Source of the DNA: Magnetospirillum sp. SS-4
GTDB lineage: Bacteria; Pseudomonadota; Alphaproteobacteria; Rhodospirillales; Magnetospirillaceae
DNA length: 64,000 nt
Assembly: GCF_902729425.1 (NCBI RefSeq)
Contig: NZ_CACVCH010000081.1
Location: forward strand, 214,735-278,734
Direction: 5' to 3'
A model generated the notes under the pieces. That model was not told where the DNA came from and did no database searches. It saw only the letters and a program-made list of their open reading frames with translations. Below, in pieces: positions 32,390-42,351 of the stretch. Made by a program: the position numbers and the translations under genes. Position 1 is the stretch's first letter; each line of letters starts with the position of its first letter.

Positions 32390-33670
32390 ATGACGGATAG
32401 ACAACCGCAAAGCCGGACCATCATGGTGGTCGGCGGCGGCATAGCCGGCGTCACCGCCGCCATCGAGGCGGCCGAGGCCGGCTATGACGTGGTCATGGTG
32501 GAGAAATCGCCGACCCTGGGCGGCCGGGTCGCCCAGATGAACCGCTACTTTCCCAAGCTGTGCCACCCCACCTGCGGCCTGGAAATCAATTACCAGCGCA
32601 TCAAGAAGTCGAAGCGCATCAGCCTGTTCACCCTGTCGACGGTGGCGGCGGTGAAGGGCTCGGCCGGCGCCTACACGGTGACGGTGAAGTCCGAGCCCCG
32701 CTTCGTGAAGCCCAACTGCACCGCCTGCGGCGATTGCGCCGCCGTGGCGGAGACCGAGTTGCCCGATCCGTTCAATTACGGCATGAAGACGGTCAAGGCC
32801 GCTTGGCTGCCCCACACCATGGCGTTTCCCATGCGCTACGTGGTGGCGCCCGAGGTGGCGAAGACCCCCGAGGGCGAGCGCATCAAGGCCGCCTGCAAGA
32901 TCGGCGCCATCGACCTGGACGACAAGGGCGACACCTTCGACCTGGAGGTGGGCGCCATCGTCTGGGCCACCGGCTGGAAGCCCTATCCTGCCGCCAACCT
33001 GACCGCGTATCGCTGGTCCGACATTCCCGACGTCATCACCAATGTGGAGATGGAGCGCCTGGCCTCGCCCGACGGTCCCACCAAGGGCCGCATCGTGCGT
33101 CCCTCCGACGGCGCGGTGCCGAGGAAGGTGGCGCTGATCCAGTGCGCCGGCTCGCGCGATCTCAATCATCTCGCCTATTGCTCGCGCATCTGCTGTCTCG
33201 CCTCCATGAAGCACGCCGCCTATGTGCGCGAGCAGGTGGCCGAGGCCGAGGTGGACGTCTACTACATCGACCTGCGCGCCCACGATAAGCTGGAAAGCTT
33301 CATGCGCCGGCTTCAGGCCGATCCGCAGGTCCGCTTCGTCAAGTCCAAGCCCGCCCGCATCGAGCGGGGCGAGAGCGGCGGCCCCGTGGTCTGCGGCGAG
33401 AACACCCTGACCCGTCAGGTTTATGCCGAACCCTACGATCTGGTGGTCCTGGCCACCGGCATGCAGGCCTCGGTGGAGGGCGACGGCAGGCTGGCCGGAG
33501 CCTACGACGATTACGGCTTCGTCTTTACCGAAGGCGACAGCATCGGCGCCGGCGTCGCCTCCGGGCCGCTCGACGTTTCCATGTCGGTTCAATCGGCGAC
33601 CGCCGCGGCCTGCAAGGCCATCCAACTGGTTTCGGGGCAGGTCGTCTCGGGCGTGCGCGGGCAGGAGTAG
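32390..33670 (+). CDS. qmoA: quinone-interacting membrane-bound oxidoreductase subunit QmoA (HdrA-like)
   Basis: A 426-residue FAD protein related to heterodisulfide reductase HdrA. Seen: FAD loop IMVVGGGIAGVTAAIEAAEAGYDVVMVEK (10-38), LGGRVAQMNRYFPKLCHPTCGLEINYQRI (43-71), ferredoxin-like CTACGDCAAV (about 107-116, only one incomplete set), and QCAGSRDLNHLAYCSRICCLASMKHAAYVREQ. In sulfate reducers QmoA partners with QmoB and QmoC to shuttle electrons between quinone and AprBA. ATG 32390 follows GGGGAGAGGGAT. First gene of qmoA-qmoB-hdrC-hdrB. Confidence 0.94.
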   Translation: MTDRQPQSRTIMVVGGGIAGVTAAIEAAEAGYDVVMVEKSPTLGGRVAQMNRYFPKLCHPTCGLEINYQRIKKSKRISLFTLSTVAAVKGSAGAYTVTVKSEPRFVKPNCTACGDCAAVAETELPDPFNYGMKTVKAAWLPHTMAFPMRYVVAPEVAKTPEGERIKAACKIGAIDLDDKGDTFDLEVGAIVWATGWKPYPAANLTAYRWSDIPDVITNVEMERLASPDGPTKGRIVRPSDGAVPRKVALIQCAGSRDLNHLAYCSRICCLASMKHAAYVREQVAEAEVDVYYIDLRAHDKLESFMRRLQADPQVRFVKSKPARIERGESGGPVVCGENTLTRQVYAEPYDLVVLATGMQASVEGDGRLAGAYDDYGFVFTEGDSIGAGVASGPLDVSMSVQSATAAACKAIQLVSGQVVSGVRGQE

Positions 33671-33674
33671 GGAC

Positions 33675-35930
33675 ATGACCGAGAGGAAGACCGGGATTTA
33701 CCTGTGCAGCGGCTGCGGCATCGGGGAATCGGTGGACGTGGCGTTGCTGGAAGGCGTCGCCAAGAAGGAGTTCAAGCTGGACTCCAGGACCCACGCCTGC
33801 CTGTGCGGCGACGAGGGTGTCGCCATGATCAGGGCCGACATCGAGGCGGGCGTCAATCAGGTGGCCATCGCCGCCTGTTCGGCCCGCGTCATGACCGACC
33901 GCTTCGGCTTCGAGCCCATCCAGGTGCTGCGCGCCGATCTGCGCGAGAAGGTGACCTGGAGCCACGCCCCCAATCACGAGGACACCCAGGCGCTGGCCGA
34001 GGATGCCGTGCGCATGGTCCTGACCCAGGCCGGCAAGGTCAAGGCGCCGGAACCCTATGTGGAGGGGGAGTGGTCGTCGCGCATCCTGGTGATGGGCGGC
34101 GGCGTCACCGGCCTGGAGGCCGCCCTGCAATCGGCGGCGCTGGGGCACGAGGTGCTGCTGCTGGAAAAATCGGATCGCCTCGGCGGCCGTGCCCTCGATG
34201 CGTCGAAGCGCCTGCCGTATCGTCCGCCCTATGCCCAGCCCGAGGTTAACGACATCGCCGGTCTGGTCGCCAGGGTCGGCGCCGAGTCCAAAATTTCGGC
34301 ACGGCTCGGCTGCACCGTCACCCAGACCTCGGGCATGCCCGGCCGCTTCATGGTCAACCTGTCCGACGGCAGTGTCGAGACGGTGGGCGCCATCGTGGTG
34401 GCCACCGGCTGGCGGCCCTATGATGCCTCCAAACTGGGCCATCTCGGCTATGGCGCCTCGCCCGACGTGGTGACCGGTGTCGAGCTGGAAGCCATGCTGA
34501 AGGCCGGCAAGGTCGCCCGCAAGTCCAACGGCGCCCCGGTCAAGTCGGTGGCCTTCGTCCAGTGCGCCGGGTCGCGCGATCCCGACCATCTGCCCTATTG
34601 CTCGTCGGTGTGCTGCGCCTCGTCGCTGAAGCAGGCCCTCGAACTGATCGAGGCCGAGCCCGACACCAATGCTTACGTGGTCTATCAGGAGATGCGCACG
34701 CCGGGCGTGATGGAGGAACTGTACCGTACCGCCCAGTCGGCCGGCGTCATCTTCATGAAGGGCAAGGTCAAGACGGTGGGGGCCGATCTTACCGTGACCG
34801 TCGCCGACGAGCTGATCGGCGAGGACGTGCCGCTGGCCGGCCTCGACATGGTGGTTCTGGCCACCGGCATGGTGCCCAATTCGACCAATCCCGACCAGCC
34901 CGCCCCCGAAACCGGGGCCGAGCAACTGGCCGGCGACGTCGATCCGGAAGCGCCGTTCCCGGTGGCGGGCTATTGCGGCGACGCGCCGCCGGCCCACGCC
35001 AAGCGGGAACAGGCGGTGCCCGAGGGCGGCTCGCTGCTCAATCTGCAATATCGCCAGGGGCCGCACCTGCCGGTGCTGCATGACGGCTTCGCCGATTCGC
35101 ATTACATCTGCTTCCCCTACGAGACCCGGCGCACCGGCATCTACACCGCCGGTCCGGTGCGGCGTCCGATGGATTGGGCCGAGGCGGCGGAAGACGCCTC
35201 GGGCGCGGTGCTGAAGGCGGTGCAGGCGGTGCGTTCGGCCTCGGCCGGCGCGGCGCTGCATCCCCGCGTCGGCGATCTGTCGTATCCGAAGATCAACCTG
35301 AACCAGTGCACCAAGTGCAAGCGCTGCACCGTGGAATGCCCGTTCGGCGCCATCGACGAGGACGAGCAGACCTATCCCATCGTCAATTCCACCCGCTGCC
35401 GCCGCTGCGGCACCTGCATGGGCGCCTGCCCGGTCCGGACCATCAGCTTCGACAACTACTCGGTCGACATGCTGTCTTCCATGATCAAGTCGGTGAAGAT
35501 TCCCGACGAGTTCTCGGGCAAGCCGCGCATCCTGATCATGGCCTGCGAGAACGATGCCATTCCGGCGCTGGACATGGCCGGCATCAAGCGCAACCAGTGG
35601 TCGGCCCACGTTCGCGTCGTGCCGGTGCGCTGCCTGGGCTCGGTTTCTCTGCTGTGCATCTCGGATGCGCTGTCGGTGGGCTATGACGGCGTCATGATGA
35701 TGGGCTGCAAGCCCGGCGACGACTACCAGTGCCACTTCGTCAAGGGCTCGGCCATGGCGGCGGAACGCCTGTCCAAGGTCGGCGAGACCCTGAAGAGCAT
35801 GATGCTGGAGCCCGAGCGCGTCACCCAGGCCGAGGCCTCCATCGCCGACGCAGACCGCCTGCCCAAGGTGATCGACGCCTTCGTCGAGCAGATCACCGCC
35901 ATCGGCTTCAATCCGTTCAAGGGGTTCTGA
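33675..35930 (+). CDS. qmoB: QmoB: HdrA-like subunit with ferredoxin and MvhD-type domains
   Basis: A 751-residue protein. N-terminal HdrA-like Cys region (YLCSGCGIGESVDVALL; HACLCGDEGVAMI), FAD domain from about 135 (ILVMGGGVTGLEAALQSAALGHEVLLLEK; QCAGSRDPDHLPYCSSVCCASSLKQ), two [4Fe-4S] motifs around 540-585 (CTKCKRCTVECP and CRRCGTCMGACP), and a C-terminal MvhD/FlpD-like [2Fe-2S] domain (MACENDAIPALDMAG; MGCKPGDDYQC). Domain order and length fit QmoB, the flavin subunit that talks to AprB. It starts 4 bases after qmoA's stop and ends 2 bases before hdrC's start. Confidence 0.95.
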   Translation: MTERKTGIYLCSGCGIGESVDVALLEGVAKKEFKLDSRTHACLCGDEGVAMIRADIEAGVNQVAIAACSARVMTDRFGFEPIQVLRADLREKVTWSHAPNHEDTQALAEDAVRMVLTQAGKVKAPEPYVEGEWSSRILVMGGGVTGLEAALQSAALGHEVLLLEKSDRLGGRALDASKRLPYRPPYAQPEVNDIAGLVARVGAESKISARLGCTVTQTSGMPGRFMVNLSDGSVETVGAIVVATGWRPYDASKLGHLGYGASPDVVTGVELEAMLKAGKVARKSNGAPVKSVAFVQCAGSRDPDHLPYCSSVCCASSLKQALELIEAEPDTNAYVVYQEMRTPGVMEELYRTAQSAGVIFMKGKVKTVGADLTVTVADELIGEDVPLAGLDMVVLATGMVPNSTNPDQPAPETGAEQLAGDVDPEAPFPVAGYCGDAPPAHAKREQAVPEGGSLLNLQYRQGPHLPVLHDGFADSHYICFPYETRRTGIYTAGPVRRPMDWAEAAEDASGAVLKAVQAVRSASAGAALHPRVGDLSYPKINLNQCTKCKRCTVECPFGAIDEDEQTYPIVNSTRCRRCGTCMGACPVRTISFDNYSVDMLSSMIKSVKIPDEFSGKPRILIMACENDAIPALDMAGIKRNQWSAHVRVVPVRCLGSVSLLCISDALSVGYDGVMMMGCKPGDDYQCHFVKGSAMAAERLSKVGETLKSMMLEPERVTQAEASIADADRLPKVIDAFVEQITAIGFNPFKGF

Positions 35931-35932
35931 GC

Positions 35933-36550
35933 ATGACCGCCCTGTCCCCCACGCCATCGAAGAAATACGACCTGTCCTTCGCCCGCTGGGTCTACGACAA
36001 CGTCGACGGCGGCGACCGTCTGGCGCTGTGCATGCAATGCGGCACCTGTTCGGGCTCGTGCCCCATCGGCACCCAGATGGATCACGGCCCGCGCAAGCTG
36101 TTCATGATGATCCGCGCCGGCATGAAGGAGGCGGTGCTGACCTCCAACACCCTGTGGAACTGCGTATCCTGCTACAATTGCGTGGTGCGCTGCCCCAGGA
36201 AGGTGCCGGTTGCCTATATCCTGCACGATCTCGCCACCGTGGCGGTGCGCGAAGGCTATGCCGAGGCCAGGAACAGCGACAACGCCCGCTTCGCCAAGGC
36301 GTTCTGGTGGTCGGCGGCCAAGTACGGCCGCACCGACGAGCGGCTGGTGACCGGCAAGTATTATTTCAGCTTCGGCATGGCCGAGGGCTACAAGCGCGGC
36401 ATGGCGAACCTGCCCATCGCGCTCGGCATGATCAAGACCAAGCGCATGCATCTCGGCATGCCGCATGCGTGCAAGAACACCGGCGAGTTGCACAAGGTCC
36501 TGGCCAAGGCGGCCGAGATCGAGGCCCGCGATCACGGCAAGCAGGGGTAG
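35933..36550 (+). CDS. hdrC: HdrC-like iron-sulfur subunit
   Basis: A 205-residue protein with two complete [4Fe-4S] motifs, Cys33/36/39/43 (CMQCGTCSGSCP) and Cys77/80/83/87 (CVSCYNCVVRCP), the signature of heterodisulfide reductase HdrC. No transmembrane helix is visible, so unlike classical QmoC (HdrC fused to a b-type cytochrome membrane domain) it is a soluble subunit. It would relay electrons between HdrB and QmoAB. Confidence 0.92.
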   Translation: MTALSPTPSKKYDLSFARWVYDNVDGGDRLALCMQCGTCSGSCPIGTQMDHGPRKLFMMIRAGMKEAVLTSNTLWNCVSCYNCVVRCPRKVPVAYILHDLATVAVREGYAEARNSDNARFAKAFWWSAAKYGRTDERLVTGKYYFSFGMAEGYKRGMANLPIALGMIKTKRMHLGMPHACKNTGELHKVLAKAAEIEARDHGKQG

Positions 36551-36557
36551 ACCAGCC

Positions 36558-37457
36558 ATGACCAAGACCATGTCCTATTATCCCGGCTGCTCGTCGCAGG
36601 CTTCGGCGGTTCATCTGGATACCAGCTTGCGCGCCGTCATGGGCAAGTTGGGCGTTCAGCTTCGCGACGTCGAGGACTGGAACTGCTGCGGCGCCTCGGT
36701 CGGCCATATCGAGGGCGGCCATCTGGGGCAGGCGGCGTTGTCGGGCCGCAATCTGGCCAACGCCCAGGCGGCAGGGGGCGAGGATTTCGTCACGCCTTGC
36801 GCCGCCTGCTATCTCAACAGCCACTACACCAACGAGAAGATCCGCGAGAACCCGACGCTGAAGGCCCAGGTCAACGAGGCGCTGGCCGAGGCCGGAAAGT
36901 CCTATGACGGCGGCCTGCACGTCCGCCATGCCTGCGAGGTCATCGTCAACGATATCGGCGTCGACAAGGTGAAGGAGCAGGTGACCAATCCCCTGACCGG
37001 CATGAAGATGGCCGGCTGGGTCGGTTGCCAGACGGTGCGGCCCTTCGCCAACACCGAGCGCGGCGGCACCTGGGAGACCTACGACGATCCCAGCTTCCTC
37101 GACGACTTCATCGCCGCCTGCGGCGCCGAGGCGGTGCCGTTCAAGGGCAAGACCAAGTGCTGCGGCGGTTCGGTCAGCGTCATGAGTCCCGACAAGACCC
37201 TGCACCTGATGAAGGACATCCTGGACGAGGTGAAGGCCTCGGGTGCCGAGGCCGTGGTCACGCCCTGCCCGCTGTGCCAGACCAACCTGGAAATGTATCA
37301 GCCGCAGATCAACAAGGCCTTCGGCACCGACTTCAATTATCCGGTGCTGTTCTACAGCCAGGTGATGGCGGTGGCCTTCGGGCTGGAAGGCAAGACCGAC
37401 GCGGCGCTGCACCAGCACCTGATTCCGCCGGAGGCGTTGCTGTCGAAGGCGAAGTAG
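36558..37457 (+). CDS. hdrB: HdrB-like subunit with two CCG motifs
   Basis: A 299-residue protein of the heterodisulfide reductase HdrB family. Two complete CCG motifs are seen: Cys11-X31-CysCys(43,44)-X36-Cys81-XX-Cys84, and Cys157-X43-CysCys(201,202)-X34-Cys237-XX-Cys240. In HdrB these bind non-cubane [4Fe-4S] clusters that reduce disulfides. The second motif's first spacing (43) is somewhat long. Preserved cysteines suggest a real redox substrate rather than a vestigial scaffold. Last gene of the qmoAB-hdrCB operon. Confidence 0.93.
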   Translation: MTKTMSYYPGCSSQASAVHLDTSLRAVMGKLGVQLRDVEDWNCCGASVGHIEGGHLGQAALSGRNLANAQAAGGEDFVTPCAACYLNSHYTNEKIRENPTLKAQVNEALAEAGKSYDGGLHVRHACEVIVNDIGVDKVKEQVTNPLTGMKMAGWVGCQTVRPFANTERGGTWETYDDPSFLDDFIAACGAEAVPFKGKTKCCGGSVSVMSPDKTLHLMKDILDEVKASGAEAVVTPCPLCQTNLEMYQPQINKAFGTDFNYPVLFYSQVMAVAFGLEGKTDAALHQHLIPPEALLSKAK

Positions 37458-37477
37458 GGACGCAAGGGGATTTGCAG

Positions 37478-37502
37478 GCGGGCGCCTCGTGGCGCCTGCC
37501 CG
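37478..37502. terminator. hairpin between convergent hdrB and AsnC genes
   Basis: CGGGCGCC, loop TCGT, GGCGCC then TGCCCG form an imperfect GC stem in the 57-base gap between the convergent stops. It could serve both directions; no T-run is present. Confidence 0.3.
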
Positions 37503-37514
37503 CTGAAGAGCGGC

Positions 37515-37754
37515 CTATGAGAAGGCCTTGAAGGCGATCAGGGTGAAGGTGTCCTTGACGCCGGGCAGCCGCTGAATCACGTCGGCAACGAACATGCCGA
37601 TATCGGCGTCGCTTTCCAGATAGCATTTCAGCATCAGGTCGTATTGGCCCGAGATGGAGTGGACCTCGGACACCTGTTCGATATCCACGGCGGCGTCGGC
37701 CACCTTGTAGGTGGCGCCCAATTCGCATTTCACCTGGACGAAGATGGTCTGCAT
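37515..37754 (-). CDS. stand-alone Lrp/AsnC ligand-binding (RAM) domain protein
   Basis: A 79-residue protein that is only the C-terminal RAM domain of Lrp/AsnC regulators: MQTIFVQVKCELGATYKVAD, EVSEVHSISGQYDLMLKCYLE and PGVKDTFTLIAFKAFS. No HTH is present. Such stand-alone RAM proteins form octamers and bind amino acids; their targets are mostly unknown. It lies after the helicase gene on the same strand with a 42-base gap, so cotranscription is possible. Confidence 0.9.
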   Translation of the reverse strand: MQTIFVQVKCELGATYKVADAAVDIEQVSEVHSISGQYDLMLKCYLESDADIGMFVADVIQRLPGVKDTFTLIAFKAFS

Positions 37755-37796
37755 CCTGGCGTCTCCCTTGGGAAAGGCGGGGCGATGCCCCGCCGG

Positions 37797-39467
<1,671 letters not shown>

Positions 39468-39585
39468 ATGCGGGCGGATAATAGGGGTTCGCGCGGCCAA
39501 GTCAACTTCTGATGGGGATCGTCGAGACGATTGCGTCCGGCGACGCTCGCCGATACCTTTTCCCCAATAGTCAAGGAGCCCGTCC

Positions 39586-40128
39586 ATGCTGATCTCGGCC
39601 GAACATTCCGCCCTGCTTGTCGTCGACGTCCAGCAAGGGCTGGCGCCGGTGATGTCCGAACCCCGCCGTGTCTATCGCGGCTGTTCCCTGCTGATGCGGG
39701 CCGCCCTGCGGCTAAACCTGCCGCTGGTGGTCAGCGAGCAGTATCCCAAGGGATTGGGGCATACCGTCGGCGAACTGCTGGAACTGGCGCCCGAGGGATC
39801 GGTGATGGAAAAGATTCACTTCTCCTGCGCTGCCGAGTCCCCGATCCTTGAGCGTTTTCAGGCGCTGGGCCGCAAGCGGCTGGTGATCGCCGGCATCGAA
39901 TCCCACGTCTGCGTCCTGCAAAGCGCCCTGGGGTTCAAGGCGGCGGGATTCGACCCGGTGGTGGTGGCCGACGCCTGTGCGTCGCGCACCGAGCTCAGCT
40001 ATCAGACCGCCATGGCCCGCATGGCGGCCAACGGCATCGAGATCGCCACGGTCGAGATGGTGATCTTCGAGTGGCTGCACCGGGCCGGCACCCCGGAATT
40101 CAAGGACCTCTCCGCACTGATAAAATAA
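39586..40128 (+). CDS. isochorismatase-fold hydrolase (YcaC-like)
   Basis: A 180-residue cysteine hydrolase. Catalytic residues can be seen: Asp in ALLVVDVQQG (about 14), Lys in MEKIHFSC (about 82) and Cys in GIESHVCVLQSALG (about 110), the triad of the nicotinamidase/isochorismatase superfamily. The substrate is not predictable. It is divergent from the helicase and has AAGGAG upstream. An alpha/beta hydrolase gene follows after 10 bases. Confidence 0.85.
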   Translation: MLISAEHSALLVVDVQQGLAPVMSEPRRVYRGCSLLMRAALRLNLPLVVSEQYPKGLGHTVGELLELAPEGSVMEKIHFSCAAESPILERFQALGRKRLVIAGIESHVCVLQSALGFKAAGFDPVVVADACASRTELSYQTAMARMAANGIEIATVEMVIFEWLHRAGTPEFKDLSALIK

Positions 40129-40138
40129 GGAATCCACC

Positions 40139-40831
40139 ATGCCGGTTCCGTTGGTTCTTCTGCCCGGGCTGCTGAACGACCGGCGCTTGTGGGCCCATCA
40201 GGCCGAGGCGTTGTCCGCCACCCGCCCGGTTCTGGTGGGCGATCTGACCCAGGATGACGGCATCGAGGCCATCGCCCGGCGGGTGCTGGCCGCCGTGCCG
40301 CCGCGCTTCGCCCTGGCCGGCCTGTCCATGGGCGGCTATGTCGCCATGGAGATCATGCGTCGTGCGCCGGAACGGGTCGATCGCCTGGCCCTGCTGGACA
40401 CCACCGCCCGTCCGGACCTGCCGGAACAGAGCCAGCGGCGCCTGGACGCCATCGCCGTCGCCCGGTCTGGCGGTTTTGACAAGATCATGCCGGCCATGCT
40501 GCCCAACCTGCTGTGCGCCGCCTCGCTGGCCGATCCGGCCATCACCGGACTGGCCAGGGACATGGCGCGGGCGGTGGGGGCCGAGGCCTTCATTCGTCAG
40601 CAGACCGCCATCATGGCCCGGCCGGATTCAAGGCCCGGCCTTGCCGCCATCGCCTGCCCGACCCTGGTTCTGTGCGGCGCCGAGGACACACTGACGCCGC
40701 CCGACCGCCACCGGGAGATGACCGAACTGATCCCCGGCGCCCGACTGGAGATCGTCGAGGGGGCGGGCCACCTGTCGCCCATGGAGCAGCCCGGGGCGGT
40801 GCTGGCGGCGCTGGCCGGATGGCTGGAATAG
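40139..40831 (+). CDS. alpha/beta hydrolase
   Basis: A 230-residue alpha/beta-hydrolase-fold protein: PLVLLPGLLNDRRLWAHQ (3-20), nucleophile elbow AGLSMGGYVAME (about 59-70, Ser62), acidic residue in LVLCGAEDTLTPPDRH and His in VEGAGHLSPMEQP. The closest general resemblance is to small esterases such as those of the MenH/BioH-like group. Its stop abuts the stop of the convergent RNase T2 gene. Confidence 0.88.
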   Translation: MPVPLVLLPGLLNDRRLWAHQAEALSATRPVLVGDLTQDDGIEAIARRVLAAVPPRFALAGLSMGGYVAMEIMRRAPERVDRLALLDTTARPDLPEQSQRRLDAIAVARSGGFDKIMPAMLPNLLCAASLADPAITGLARDMARAVGAEAFIRQQTAIMARPDSRPGLAAIACPTLVLCGAEDTLTPPDRHREMTELIPGARLEIVEGAGHLSPMEQPGAVLAALAGWLE

Positions 40832-41467
40832 TCACCGCTCCTTCATCGTCACCGTGCCGGGGCAGTTGTCGCCGTCGGTGATGGCCTTGGGGCAATCCAT
40901 GGGAGCCAGCGTCCGGTCGAGGCACAGCCGCACCTCGGAAAGGGCTGCGCCCTTGCAGCGGACCGTGACGGCGGCCGGGGGAAGGTCCGGCCACAGGCGC
41001 TTCAGCGCCGAGACCTTGATGCGGGCCGATCCGACCTCTCCTCCCAGGCCGTAGCGGCTCACCGCCGCGCCGATCAGCCGGAAATACTCGTCCGGACGGG
41101 TGGTGACGCATGCCCCGTGCTTGTTCCATTGGTGGGTGTGGAGCTTGCCGCCGATCATCACCCGCGATACCTCCGGAGGCACCGCCGACGGCGCCAGGGG
41201 AGGGCCGCCGCAGCATTGCGGCCAGCCTCCCCTGGAATATTGCGGCCACAGGCCGTGGACGACGAAGCCGTGGCGGGGGGCGCCGCCATCGCATTGCTGC
41301 GGATTGGAGCGTCCCGCCGGTCCGGCGCAGAATGCCGGCGACCACGACAGGCTGAGCAGGTAATGGTCGAACTCTCCGGTCCGCCCCCGGGATGGACCGC
41401 AGGATTCCGCCGCGGCCGGCCCGGCCAGGATACAGGCGAGAAGGGAAAGCATGGCGACGCGGCGCAT
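40832..41467 (-). CDS. periplasmic ribonuclease T2 family protein
   Basis: A 211-residue exported protein, signal peptide MRRVAMLSLLACILAGPAAA. The two RNase T2 active-site segments are seen: CAS I GFVVHGLWPQ (about 67-76) and a CAS II-like HTHQWNKHGACVT (about 111-123). The usual CAS II is HEW..KHG.C; here Glu is Gln while both His are kept. Ten Cys suggest disulfides. It probably degrades RNA in the periplasm with altered catalysis. Confidence 0.9.
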   Translation of the reverse strand: MRRVAMLSLLACILAGPAAAESCGPSRGRTGEFDHYLLSLSWSPAFCAGPAGRSNPQQCDGGAPRHGFVVHGLWPQYSRGGWPQCCGGPPLAPSAVPPEVSRVMIGGKLHTHQWNKHGACVTTRPDEYFRLIGAAVSRYGLGGEVGSARIKVSALKRLWPDLPPAAVTVRCKGAALSEVRLCLDRTLAPMDCPKAITDGDNCPGTVTMKER

Positions 41468-41540
41468 GGTGGTATCTCTTTCCAGGGCTTATGGAAAATA
41501 AACGGTTCCGGCTTTATATTGGAATGAAGGGGCGATCATT

Positions 41541-42347
41541 TTGGATCGCCAGGACACGGAAAGGTTCATTCCCATGGGGGACAGAGGGCCGCAGCATCTG
41601 CGCAAGACCACCAACGTGGTCCTCGACGCCCTGGTCATGGCGGTGGAAAAGGCCACCCATCGCGATTCCCTCAGCCGCTCGGCGCTGGAGAGCATCGTGT
41701 CCGGGCTCAAGGTCTCGACCGCCTTCGATGATTTCTACCATCGCTCCTATCGGGAGATCATGGAGATCGTCGAGGGCGACAAGCGCGAGCAGCGCCGCAA
41801 CAACGCCTTCGGCCGTCTGGTCATGCATCCGCTGAGCCCCCTGTTCGAGAGCGGGGTGCTGGATCGCGCCCTGGTTCCCAACATCCTCAATTTCCTTCAC
41901 ATGGCGCTGGGCGACGAGGTCGACGCCCATGCCGAGCGCTGCGCCTCCATCATCGGGGCGCTACGGGACGACCTGGGGGACCATTTCACCTGGGACGCCT
42001 TTTACGACGACGGCGAGGCCAAGATCGTGTTGTGGCGCACGCTGGTGCACATCGCGGCGTCGTTCAAGCGCTATGACCTGCGCAAGGACTGGTTCATCAA
42101 GCTGATGCAGAACTGCCCCACCTCCATCAGCCTGGCGTCCAACGCCTTCGTCACCCGCGAGCATGACCCCAACGAGGAACCCATCGTATTCGGCGAGCAC
42201 GAATTCTGCGCCTTCTTCCATGCCCTGTTCGATCCCCTGGCCGAACTGTCGTCCAGGGACGATGCCACCTTCCGCAAGGAATTCGGCGTCGATCCCCATC
42301 ATCTGATCGGCGGCTTCCTGGTCAACCTGGCCACCTGCACGATTTAG
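41541..42347 (+). CDS. protein of unknown function
   Basis: A 268-residue soluble, mostly helical, acidic protein, with LRKTTNVVLDALVMAVEKATHRDSLSRS near the start, LVMHPLSPLFESGVLDRALVPNILNFLHMALGDEVD in the middle and DPHHLIGGFLVNLATCTI at the end. I recognise no family or motif. TTG 41541 with AAGGGG upstream and ATG 41574 with GGAAAGG upstream are both possible starts. It is convergent with the AsmA gene, 4 bases apart. Confidence 0.7.
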   Translation: MDRQDTERFIPMGDRGPQHLRKTTNVVLDALVMAVEKATHRDSLSRSALESIVSGLKVSTAFDDFYHRSYREIMEIVEGDKREQRRNNAFGRLVMHPLSPLFESGVLDRALVPNILNFLHMALGDEVDAHAERCASIIGALRDDLGDHFTWDAFYDDGEAKIVLWRTLVHIAASFKRYDLRKDWFIKLMQNCPTSISLASNAFVTREHDPNEEPIVFGEHEFCAFFHALFDPLAELSSRDDATFRKEFGVDPHHLIGGFLVNLATCTI

Positions 42348-42351
42348 CTAG

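Noticed and set aside
33525..35957. 810-codon minus-strand open frame opposite qmoB
   Set aside because: Shadow frame; the plus-strand protein has conserved FAD and Fe-S motifs throughout.
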